From: Nannochloropsis oceanica
Lineage: Eukaryota > Sar > Eustigmatophyceae > Eustigmatales > Monodopsidaceae
Length of the DNA: 64,000 bases
Reading direction: 5' to 3'
Assembly (NCBI GenBank): GCA_004519485.1
Contig: CP038123.1
Coordinates: 521,401 to 585,400, forward strand
In this document: positions 12,001 to 22,702 of the stretch, one piece after another
Position numbering within the stretch: the first letter of the stretch is position 1
How the letters are laid out: the number at the start of each line of letters is the position of its first letter
Notes under the pieces: model-generated
Databases searched by the model: none
Seen by the model: the letters and a program-made list of their open reading frames with translations, nothing else
What the model was told of the DNA's origin: nothing
Position numbers and translations under genes: made by a program

Positions 12001-13844
12001 TGGGCAGCGCAGGGCGGGCCAGAGAAAAGGTTGAAATAAGGGATAGGATGGATAAGGATGGGTATAGAGCGAGAAAGGGAGGAAGGGAGGGACGCACCGA
12101 AGCACCTCCTTGCGAAAAGCCTCCTCCATGTCCCGCCGGTCCTTGTCGTTGAGGCGGGGATCCTCCTGTTACAGAGCCGAGAAGAGGAATAAAAGCAGAT
12201 TGAGGAAAAGAGAGGGAGCGAGACACACACACACAGGTAGAGGGAAGAGAAGAATGTGAGATAAACCCTCCACTAGAACATCCATGTAGTGGTAAGCAAT
12301 TCCCTCCCTTCCTCTCTCCCTCACTCCCTCCCTTCCTCCCTACCTTGACGCCCACATAGCTGCCATCTGCCAGTGTGTACCCTTCCAGGGCTCCGTCCCA
12401 TCCCACATGTCGCTTCTTGATCTGGTGCTGCGGGGCGTCAGGCGGGTAGTCCGGCATGGACGACACGTACAACGCCTCGACGTCGTCGGCGGCAACAGCA
12501 GTGGCAGCAGATGAGGAGGGGGGGGGTTGGGGGGGTTCGAGGAGAGGGGGCTGGTGGGTTAGGGAAGGTTCCTTCTTTTGGGAACTGCTGCTGCTGCTGG
12601 CGCTGGTGCTGCGGGTGCTGCTGCTGCTGGTGCTGCGCGGCTTGCGTTGGGGGGATGGGGGAGGGATGACGGTAGTGGCGCGCTGTGGTTGGTAAAAGGA
12701 GGGGGAGCAGGAGGGGAGGGAACAGATTAAGGATGGATTGGAAGACGTGCCCTAGTCCCTTTCATGTCCTTCCCCTTTTATCGACGGCTCCCTGCCGTCA
12801 TCACACCCCGCTATCTGTGCAAAGTCGCTCTCTCCCTTCTATCCCTCCCTCCCTCCCTCCTTACCACTTCCGCCGCCAGCTCAGCAATCAGCCGGTCCTC
12901 CAACGTTTTTTCGCCTAGGTTATCCTTCTCCATCTCCTCCTCCTCCTCTTCCCCTCTCTCCCTCCTTCCCTCCTCCTCTTCCTTCTTCTCCTCCTCGAGG
13001 TCCAGATTAAGCATCCACCCAGGTCGGCCGTCTTGGTCGCCCTTGGCGCTGGAAGTTATTTCAAAAACGGGACGGGATAGAAGGAGGGAAAGAAAAAGAG
13101 GGTGAGGGAGGAAAGGAGACGCAGCAATAAGCAGGGGTAAACTAAATGTATATTATATATATAATACATTTTGGGAGGGGGGCAATACCGACTGAGGTGG
13201 CCAACCCTCACTCTCCCCCTCTTCTTCCCTTCTGGCCCTATCCTTCCTGACAACGTACATGTCACTGCGCAGACGAGTGAGGAGGTCGTCTTTCTTGCCC
13301 GTGGCCTTCAAACCACGGCGTCGGAGGGCCTAGACAAGGGACAGGAAGGAGGGACGGGGAAAATGGAAGCCGGTCAGCAACCAGCCCTTTCCGAAATGTG
13401 CTCGAGTAAAGTTCTCTGCCCTCTGTCCTTCATTTTGATGGATCCATTCCCTTGAGACCCTATTATCTTTTCCTTCCTTTCTGCTCACATCCTTGAGTTG
13501 CTCCACCGTGAGGCTGTCCAAATTGTACACACGAAAGGAGTGGTATAGCCTTGTCATGGTGGTGGCCGTCAGCGTTGCGGACGAGGGCAGCGTGCGAGAA
13601 TCAGAGCGGGTCGGGCGCGATGAGACTGGAAAGACTACCATGTAAAGGGAGGAGGGATGGCGTGAATTATAGGGGATACAAGCGGACTTCCACATGGCAG
13701 GCGCGAGAGAGGGAGGGAGGGTAGAAAGACAGTACCTCGACTCGTCTGTGGACACAGACCCACAAAGCCACAGCCACTAATTGTTGCTGTTGCCAGAAAT
13801 GCGGCCCCAGCCATCAGAAGCAGGAGGAGAACGCGCCGTACCAT
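9027..13844 (-). CDS. Signal-peptide protein with SAP domain and dienelactone-hydrolase-like domain (nucleophile missing)
   Basis: About 752 residues in 18 exons (high to low): 13844-13736, 13625-13489, 13329-13189, 13041-12865 (acceptor least sure), 12682-12344, 12165-12098, 11912-11825, 11769-11703, 11649-11612, 11518-11343, 11198-10985, 10850-10756, 10593-10464, 10322-10244, 9943-9890, 9737-9616, 9381-9316, 9185-9027. The N-terminus MVRRVLLLLLMAGAAFLATA is a signal peptide, so entry into the secretory or plastid route is likely. A SAP motif (LTVEQLKD + ALRRRGLKATGKKDDLLTRL) follows, usually a nucleic-acid-binding helix pair. Next come acidic and Ser-rich stretches and a Glu/Lys coiled-coil-like segment, then the alpha/beta hydrolase domain (VVLLLTDERG, FLVPDLYRGE). 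The elbow reads GIVGFGVGGGQ where the family has GxCxGG, so Cys is Gly. Candidate catalytic Asp (FAGQDSEE) and His (CHSHF) remain. It may be a non-catalytic hydrolase fold. Confidence 0.77.
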
Positions 13845-14510
13845 GGCTGTAGTTGTGTTGTGTAAATGGAGAGTGGGTGGAAGTGAAGATGGGCGGGCGA
13901 GGTGTGGAGATGAGTTGAAGGATGACACAGAGCCGTCCTCTTTCTTCCGTCCTCTTTCTTCGTCTTGACGCTTGGCATCCTTGCGTATGTCTGTGTTATA
14001 CAGGGATGCATGCATATGGATGTACGAACGAGTTTTGTATTGATCTGCTACTATTCTGCCAAGCAATGTGGTCGCTACATCGATTATCACAAATAAACCT
14101 CCCCACACCCTCCACCCACCCCTCACTTAAGGATTAGTTTGCTTGCTTTCGACACCTCGCGCCAAGGTCTCCCGCTCTCACCAGCCCCTAAGGCACTCAT
14201 AACATCGCTACGAGCATGTTCCACTCCTCCCGCCTGCCATGCCGTCGAACTACACGCCAAGCTTTGGACGCTTCCAGTACCTCCTCGTCCAGTGAGACTC
14301 ACTCATGGCTCAACGCCCCAGACAAGGCCTCCAGCCACGGGCGTTCCTTTATCGTTCCCGACCCTCTGAGGTCTTGCCCGTAGCATTTTTGCCTTATTTC
14401 CTCTGATGGTAACAGCAGAAGTGACCGCCGCCCGAGAGGCCTCTGATGCGATGACGCCTATGAAGGCAGCTTCGATCATATATACATGGTCGTCATGCTG
14501 AGGAAATGGG
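13845..14510. other. Upstream region of the SAP/DLH-like gene
   Basis: Spacer upstream of the leftward gene starting at 13844, likely its promoter and 5' leader. No coding sequence or RNA gene was recognised. Confidence 0.4.
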
Positions 14511-14527
14511 GGGTTAGGGTTAGGGTT
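14511..14527 (+). repeat. Short interstitial telomere-like repeat (three GGGTTA units)
   Basis: Three near-contiguous GGGTTA units on the + strand, directly abutting the retroelement fossil. They match the unit of the long array at 30537-30794. Confidence 0.7.
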
Positions 14528-14529
14528 GC

Positions 14530-14872
14530 AGAGTTTCGAGAGAGGGGTGAAGGCGAATCCTGAAGCAATGGCGGCGGTGCGGGACTTTTCCACGCCTAAG
14601 AATGTTCCGGGGGTGCGATCGTTCGCTGGGCTCTGCAACTTCTACCGGCGGTTCCTTTGAGGGTTCGCGACGATGGCGGGACCCTTGAACGATCTAATGT
14701 GCAAAACAATACGCTGGCAGTGCGGGAACCAGCAAGTGGTAGCCTTCAAGACTCTCCAAAACGCTCTCAGCTCCGCTCCTGTGCTGACATTTCCAGATTT
14801 GAATAAGGGGTATACACTTTTTACGGACGCGCGCAACTATGGGTTGGGGGTAGTTTTTGGAGGAAGAGGGTG
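14530..14872 (+). mobile_element. Ty3/Gypsy-type LTR retrotransposon fossil (pol fragment)
   Basis: Fossil piece of a Ty3/Gypsy pol gene. The part seen spans the end of reverse transcriptase (conserved RSFAGLCNFYRRFL-type segment) into the RT/RNase H connection and the start of RNase H (LFTDARNYGLGVVFGG). It is cut off at both ends, has roughly one or two internal breaks, and shows no LTRs, integrase or gag nearby. It still aligns by eye with the family consensus, so it is degraded but not extremely ancient. Its age cannot be stated more closely from one copy. Confidence 0.75.
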
Positions 14873-15680
14873 ACCATGGTCACAATCATGTAATCTACAT
14901 TGTCCTCCTGCGCTCTTGTGGCTGGAGACAGCGATATAGCTTCTGCTGAAGAGGACCTGGAGGTTGGCTCCGAAATCCGAAACACCGGAAGACATGGCTT
15001 CCTTCAATTCATAGTCATTGGATTTCTATTTCGTTTACGTTGATAAACCACATAACCGTGCACTTGAGAAGTATTTGGTAGCGATGGACGAATTGGGATC
15101 GGAGAGACGGGAAGAAAGACGAAAGGATGAAGAGAACAGAGGCGGAAGTGAAGATAGGAAGCGCTGACAGATGTCACGGTAAGCAGCGGGGATGGAATTT
15201 TAAGAGTATGAAGTGTGTCAAGTACGACGAAGAAACCATTTTTATTCATTTTAATTTATTATGGCACCACTGGAGCCACCCCAAAACTCAATTGGAGTTA
15301 TGTGGGATGAGCAGTGGGAAGAAAGACGACAGGAATAGAAGGTAGACTGCTAGCTGTATCTCTGTGTGGTGGATAGCGAGTACGTGCAGCGGGATGGTGC
15401 AGATCGTGGGATTTGTAATTAGCACGGAGGTATATCAATGACGACAGAAACTGCCCCCTCACTTGTGGATGTAATAATTTTTGTTCACATGCATTTAGTT
15501 TTTCTTTTCAGGACTCTTTTCTGCTGTTTCTTGATTTTCGGACACCCTTATTCTCTCCTCTTCCTCCGTCTACCGGCATTCTCACCTCATCTTTTTTGTG
15601 ACAGAGGGCCTTTCTTCTCATTTCATCATCAAAATGAGCCCATTCTTCCCTTCCTCCCTTCCTCGCTGACTTACTTCCTC
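14873..15680. other. Intergenic, nothing recognised
   Basis: Spacer between the retroelement fossil and the 3' end of the first SulP gene. No further retroelement domains, LTRs, coding sequence or RNA genes could be recognised. Confidence 0.45.
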
Positions 15681-18600
15681 CTACTTTCCATCCCCCTTCC
15701 CTGGACTCCCCTTCGGCTGGTGGGAGCTGCTGCCATTGACCCCCGTGCTGTTGGCCCGATGCTCCGCCAGTGCCTGCAAGGCCGAGTTGGAGCGAGGGCG
15801 CTGCGGAGCGTTTTGAGCTTCCTCGATGTCTTTGGGGAAAAGAGAGGGGAGGGAGATAAGAGGTTGTGAGAGGAGGGCTTAACCAATCTTACATGAGTCC
15901 CCGCGCCTTGGAAACACAGAGACCGGGGAAGGATCCCGAACATGAGACAGCGGAAGTATGCTTAGCAGCACCTACCTAGGTCTTCCAGAACGGCCCAAAA
16001 CACATCCACTATCTCCAGGGTGACCAAGGGCAGCCCCCCAACGTCCTCCAGTAGGTCGTAGGCGTCCAGAGACTTGACCACGCGGGACGAAGCCGAGGCT
16101 ATGAAGACCTCCACCTGAGGCGGAAAGGGGGGGGGAGGTGAGAACTTGTCGGCTAAAAAACATGGGATGCTGCTACGACCCAGAGACCCATCCACTTTCT
16201 CGTCGGCTTCTTGTGGCCTACGTCCGCCACCCTCTGTGCCTCCATGCCGGCTGCCTTTACACTTTGGCGATGAGTTCGTCCCTCCCATCGTCCCTCCTCC
16301 CTTCCTCTCTCTCCTCTCCTCCACCTTCCTTACCTTCTGTTTCTGCATCTCACTGACAAGCTCATCGATGACGGCCAAGGCCGACAAGTCCATTTCCAAC
16401 ACACCTGAAGCGTCGATGATAACCGCCTGGCAGAAACCGAGAAAGAAGAGGGAGGAAGGCAGGTGAGCGTGGCTCGAGAAAGGAGAGCGGGAGATAGAGA
16501 GGCAGGAAGGCCAAGAGCGAACGCACGTACCTTGATGTTGGCGCCCACTTCGACCATGGAGGCGTAGAACTCGTCGCGGAACATAGACACATTGCTGGGG
16601 GACGAGGGAGGCAGAAAGGGAGGGGGGATGGAAGGTTTGAGGGCAAAAACATCCGAGGCGCGAATTCACGACTTGCTTCCCTCCCTCCTTCCATCCACTT
16701 TTCCCTCTCTTTTATGTGTACCCGAAAAAGAGGTTGGCTCGCAGGCGCAACACCTTGATGGACGGATGCTGCCGGGCGGAAGGGTAATTGTCCATGGGCC
16801 GCAGCTGGGTGCCTATAGACGGCAGGGAGAGGGAGAGAGGGAGGGAGGGAGGGAGGGAGGACGGGATGTTTGGACAGGGGAAAATGTGAGTGTTATATTT
16901 TCGTGTTTGTGTTCATGGTATGAAAACAGACTGCAGCTGTCTGCACCGAAAGAGGAAAAATGAAGGGAGAGTGGGAGTGAGGGAGGGAGGGAGAGACGAA
17001 GGCCTGGCCGTACCTGCTTTGGGATCGACGAGCATCTGCACCTCGTCGTCGGCCATTCGGAGCTGTCCGATGGAGTCCATGTCCAGCTTGCTGATTTGGA
17101 GGAGGAGGATCACGACCGAGGCAATGATGCCGTACTCGAGACCCTGAGGAAGGGGCAGAGGAGGGTTGGGAAGAGAGAGGGAGGGAGGGACGGCAAGAGG
17201 GAAGAGCAGGTATGAAACGGACATAGGGACTGGCAAGGGAAGGGAGGGGGAGAAGGAGGGCGGGCGGAACATACCTTCTCGACGTTGTAGAGGACAGTGA
17301 CAAAGAATGTGAAGATCATGACCAGGAAGTCCACCGGAGCCACCCACAGCGCCCTATGGTGGCGGGAGGGAGGGAGAGAAGGCAGGAGGGAAGCAAGGAG
17401 GGAGAGGACGGTCATGGAATGGGCCGGGATGACAATCAAAACAAAGTATGCCTTCGACCTCTCCCCCTTCTTCCCTCCCTCCCTCCTTCCCTCCCTCCCT
17501 CCCTTCTCTCCTCACCTCCACATGTCGTGGAAGTCGAACAAACTCATGATGCAGGTGCAGATGATGGCGCCCAGAACGGCCTTGGGCACAAACTCCAGCA
17601 GCGTCGTCGCCGCCACCAGTACGATCTAATTAAAAAAGGGGGGGGGGGAGGGAAGGAAAGGGCGGAAGATGGGCGCATTGAATCGTCCAAAGGAGGTACA
17701 CTCTCACTCTCCCACTCATTTCCTCCACCCTTCCTCCTTCCCTCCCTCTCTCGACAAGGAACGAACGCCGCTACTTCCGAAGGGAGGAAGAAGGGGAGGA
17801 AACAGAGAGGAAAGAAAGCTACCCACGAACAGCCCCCCCACCCCCCACCCACGCACCGTGACAAAGAGGGAGGTGACGACGTTGGCCAGAGGCGTCTTAA
17901 CCCCCAGCTCGTGCTGCAGCGCCGTCCGCGAGAAGGACCCGCCGGGGGGGTAGGCCTGAAAGAAGGAGGCGAATAGGCAGCCGAGACCCAACGCCCACAA
18001 TTCTTGAGTCATGTCTGGAGGAGAGAAGGGAGGGGGGGAGGGAGGCGAAGCGAGGATATGAGCCAACTAATCCGTGCATGCCAATGAGTCTATCCTTCCC
18101 TTCCTTCTTCCCGCCCTCCCTCCTCCGTCCCACAGCCTCCAGAGGGCACGCGTACAACTGATCGATCAAGGGCCGTGCATTGCTCGTTGCCACGATCGAC
18201 TCCATTCTACGTAAGTCAAGTCAAGGAGGCGTTCGGGAGGGAGATGGGAAGCAGGGGAGAGGACGGACAAGAGAAGGAGGAGGGAGGGAGGGAGGGAGGG
18301 TAGGGAAAGACAAGATGCGTACCAAGGGCATATTTGTTGATCAAGGCGTACTTTCGACCCACCGAGACGGACTCGAGGTAGGTCAAGAGGGCGATGGGGA
18401 TGGCGCTCACTATCACCTTGGAAAACGGGATGCCCTACAAGAGGAATAGGGGGGGAGGAGCGGAGGAAGGGCTGATAAACGCGAAGCTTTTGATTGTCGG
18501 TGTGAATGTATGGGGGTATATGCCCGCAGAGAGCAGGCCGAGAGAACGAGGGCAGGATGACAGAAATAAGGAGGTAGGCAGATTTGTGTAGCAAGGGAAT

Positions 18601-21600
18601 AAGGGATGGAGGGAAGAAGAGAAAGGAGGGAAGAGAGAAAGCAAAGAGGGAGGGAGGCAGGCAGGCAGGGACGTACCTCGCCGTAAAAGTCGTTGTGCAG
18701 GGCTGGGTATTCGAAGGTGTTGAAGCCCGCGGGGACCGTGCCGATGATGTCTAGGGGGGGAGGGAGGGAGGGAGGGAGGGAGGGCGGGCGGAAGGAGATG
18801 AGAAGAGAGGGAGGGAGGGAGGGAGACCGTAAAGGAGATTTTGTGAGCATTCATTAGACACAGATCTAGCCCTCCCTTCCTCTCTCTCTCTTTTCCTTCA
18901 TTCCTTCCTTCCTCACCTAGTTGCCTGCCGGCCCTGACGAGGGAGTGGGAGACGGCCGTGGCGACGATGATGACAAGGAAGGTGGTGGAGGACAAGATCA
19001 TGGCCAAGAAATTGGCCAGCCAGGGATAGGTGGCGCGAATGACGGCGAGGCGGGGGCGGGAGATCTGGAGGAAGGGAGGGAGGGGGGGAAGGAGGGAATG
19101 AAGGAAAAGGATCAGCGGAGGTGGCTCAAGAGGCAGGCTCGCCTGTCCAAGTCGACCGATGCTGGAGCTTGGACTGGGGCTGGGAGGGAAGGATCACCTG
19201 AGGAAGGTGAAGGAGTTTCACCCACTTTACGGAGCTTCTTCCTTCCTCTCTCCTCCCCTCCCGTCCCCCCCACTCCCTGCATGCTCACCCTCCGGAGGGT
19301 GTTGAAGAACCACAGGGCGAAGAAGGCCGTGAAGCCGATGGCCATGGCCAGGGGGTTGCTCTTGCTCCCGATGTGCTGGAAGAGGTACCGATACTCGTTG
19401 ATCTGCACCGTGTCCCGGGGCACCTGGGGTAGGTAGGGAGGGAGGGAGGGAGGGAGGGAGGGAGGGAGGGAGGGAGGTGAGGCGTAGGTGAGGGAGCCGG
19501 CGTCTCTCGCCTCGTTCGAAGGAGCTTGGGAAATGAAGAGGAGGCAGCAGAGAGCCCGCACACCAAGGAGGAAAGCGCCAGCACAGAGACCGCTCGGATG
19601 TCGCTCCCACACGGAACACTAACAAACGCACAGATATCCGTTACTCCTCCCTCCTGCTCCTTCCTTCCCTCCCTCCCTTCTTCCCCTTCCTTACCTGGAA
19701 TCCCCAGATGTACTTGCTCTGGGAAATGAAAATGTACATGGCACTGTGCGTCAAGGGAGGGAGGGAAAGAGAGAATAAGAGAGAGAATAAGAGAGAGAGA
19801 TTCGAGAACGGGGAGGAATAAGAGAGGGAAGAGGGGAAAAAGGGAGGGAGGGAGGGCTGCCGTGTACCTGCCCGTGACGAAGCCCGTCAGGACGGAGGGA
19901 CTAACAAACTTCATGAGCGAGCCGACGCGGAACAAGGCCATGCCACAGAGCAGCACGGCAGTGGCGAAGGAGACGACGGCCGCCATTTGCCCCCGGACGT
20001 GGGTGTGGTACTTAGCGTGGGCGTCCAGGACGGGATCCTGCGAGGAGAGGGAGGTGGGGAGGGAGAGAGAGAGAGAGAGAGTGGGAGGGTGTGCTTCATG
20101 CTTGGATACTGCTGCCAAGTCCTAGAGCGTCGTCTTTCTTTGCCCTCCTCCCTCCCTCCCTCCCTCCCTCCCTCCCTCCCTCCCCCTTCCCTACCGCGTC
20201 CTTGTCCACCAGGGGGATGCCCAGGGTGGTGAAGGCCTCGGACATGAAGAGGGACACCAGCGCCACGGGTCCCAGGGTCAGCTGTCCTGACGTGCCAAAG
20301 AGAGTATAGACGTAACTGAGGGGGGAGGGGGGAGAGAGGGACGGAGGGGTAGAAGGAGGGAGGGAGGGAGGGAAGAAGAGTGAGCGGAGGAAGGGAGTAC
20401 CCGGTACGAGAATGAAGCGACCACATTCGCCGCATTACGGCACCTCTCCTTTCATCCAATGGTACATGCCTCCTTCTTATTCCTTCTTTCGCCCCCCTCT
20501 TATCTCCCCTTTCCTCCCTTCCTCCCACCCTCCCTCCCTCCTCCCGACGCACCCCGCGATGGTGGAGGCGTAAAGCCCGTAAATTGCCGGCAGGTTGGAC
20601 AGCGCCGCGTAGGCCATGCCTGAGAGGGCAAAGAGGGGGGCAAAGGGGGTAATGAGTTTGTGTCTTCATAGCGCTCTGTGCGGGTGCATATATGTGATGC
20701 ACGTGGCTTGTTCGCCGCCCCTCCCTCCTTTTCCCTTCCTCCCCTCCCCCCTATCCCCTCCCTCGTCCTTGCACCTTGTGGGACCAGCATGATGCCCACC
20801 GTCACGCCACCCTATTTGTGAGAAAGACAGGCAGAGAAGGAGAGACAGAAAAGGAGGTAATAAGCGACGGCGGTAAGGGTGACTCATCACTCACAGAGTG
20901 CCATGGAACATGCAGAGACATGTCCCGGCAGCTATCGTTCCCTCCTTCCCTCCCTCCCTCCTCCCCCTCCCTCCACCCCGCCCTCCCCCGATACGCACAA
21001 TCATGTCTCCGGGTGCGTACTTGGCGTACTTGCGCCATTCGAAGGAGGCCCAGGGCAGGTAGGGAAAGGAGAGGAGGGAAAGGAACTTCCTGCTCATGGA
21101 CTCGATGGGTGGCATCTGCAGGCCTTTGCGTCGGATGTGCGGCGGCACGAAGCCTTGAGAAAGGGGTTGGCGGGGGGATGGACGGAGCGGAAGGGAAGGG
21201 AGATCAGTTGGAAAATGTGCATGTTAGAATGCTTATTAGAAAAGGGGGGGGCGGTTGCTCGAGAGCGGCGAGCGTAGCCGTGTCTGGATATGCATCTACT
21301 CCCACCTCCCACCCATTCTCCTTCGGCTTGACGCTGGCTCAATCGCCAGCTCCATACAAAGGCCACTAAATAACATTCACAGATGTGCGCGTACCTAGAA
21401 AATAGTCATGAAATTGGGTTCGCAAGTGCTCCCCCATGGTGGTAGCGTGGGCCTTATCCGTGGAAGGGGCTTGGGAGGGAGAGGATGCCTTGGTAGAACG
21501 CCTGTTAAAATGAAGGAGAGGGAGGGAGGGGAGAGTCATCTCCTGAACTGGAAGTATGCCTACAAACAACAAAAGGGAGTGTCTTGATGGATAGGTGTCC

Positions 21601-21778
21601 TCCATCTCTCCCTTGGTACCCCCTTCCCACCCCTGACCACCTACCCCGAGTGCCCGGACGCTTCCTGGCTATCACTACACATTCTGCTCCCGCCGTCCAA
21701 AGGCCCGACATCGACTACGACAGCGGCTCCCATCTCAGTATTATCCTCCACAGCTGCGCCGTTGCCGAGGGAGGCCAT
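15681..21778 (-). CDS. SulP/SLC26-family anion (probably sulfate) transporter, copy 1
   Basis: About 773 residues in 21 phase-consistent exons (high to low): 21778-21645, 21501-21395, 21153-20999, 20811-20775, 20619-20553, 20315-20195, 20037-19868, 19743-19695, 19423-19289, 19064-18917, 18750-18677, 18434-18323, 18014-17857, 17625-17516, 17353-17275, 17143-17014, 16812-16722, 16594-16531, 16426-16334, 16114-15976, 15829-15681. Family marks: VGIMLVPQGMAYAALSNLPA and IYGLYASTIAGYVYTLFGTS (first helices), LTLGPVALVSLFMSE, FVSPSVLTGFVTG, PPGGSFSRTAL, and a C-terminal STAS domain (AVIIDASGVLEMDLSAL to LEDVGGLPLV). It should import an inorganic anion across a membrane. Sulfate is inferred from resemblance to plant SULTR proteins; other SLC26 substrates are possible. 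A paralogue lies directly upstream in the same orientation. Confidence 0.9.
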
Positions 21779-22702
21779 TGGCCCTGTAGGTTTTGGTGTA
21801 TATGTGATCGGTAGATGCATGAGGCCGGCTCCTCGCTGAAGAGGATGATCGATGATTATGGCAGTGGGAGCAGCGGAGGATGGTCGAAGGTCTCAAGGAC
21901 TGTGTGCGCCACGTTGGGGTCACCAATCCAAGGCAACAATGGCGAGATACCCTAGAGAATGTTTTGCGAGATGCGGGGCTGAGGTGACGATCTTGGTTAT
22001 TTAATTTGCTGACGGAAGGTGCACACACCATTTTGCTTCCATACACCTGGGGCACATAATTCTTTTGCCATCGCACTGCGTTGCAGCGTGCGCCGATGAG
22101 CCAATCGCCCACACACCGTGACCACAGAGCTGATGAAGTGATCGTTAAAAAACTCCTATGGAAAGGAGCTGCTTTTGACCAAGCAAACCGAATGAAGTCT
22201 TCCCCCACAGTCACTGGGGCAACACGATGACGTACGATTCCGCGTTCATACCACTTCTTCCTTTCTCTCCTATTATGAATACATCCGCACCATGTACACA
22301 ACATCCGTTAATGCACTCAGTGACACATCTATCCCACTCCTCTCCATTCATTTCCAGCACTAGACCACTAGACCGCGAGGTCTTTGTGCCCTTCACCTTC
22401 TTGGGCCTCATCCTTCTCAAAGTCTCCTCCTCCTCCTCCTTTACTTGCACTTGGTAATTTTTTTTAGCCCTGTGGCATTGCCCATCGTTCCGCTAGCACC
22501 TGGACGATGGGAAATGAAGAATGAGATATTTAGTACTTTCAGGATTTGCGCCAATATTAGCTTCTAATCCTTATCCCATTCTTTCATGTGGCCAACTTTC
22601 CTGTTCATTTCTCGCTCCTATATTTTCAATTTACCACATGCTCGGCATGTGCCATGGACGTGCTGCTGTAGCCTATTCCCCGAATTGTCTCGAAAGTGGA
22701 AG
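21779..22702. other. Spacer between the tandem SulP genes
   Basis: About 0.9 kb separating the start of SulP copy 1 from the in-frame stop of copy 2. The stretch 22211-22450 could hold an extra 3' exon of copy 2: a frame rich in Glu/Lys follows an AG at the right phase, but the acceptor is weak. Otherwise nothing was recognised. Confidence 0.4.

Noticed and set aside
14303-14638. 111-codon open frame antisense to the retroelement fossil
   Set aside because: It reads the opposite strand of a recognisable pol fragment and has no family resemblance of its own.
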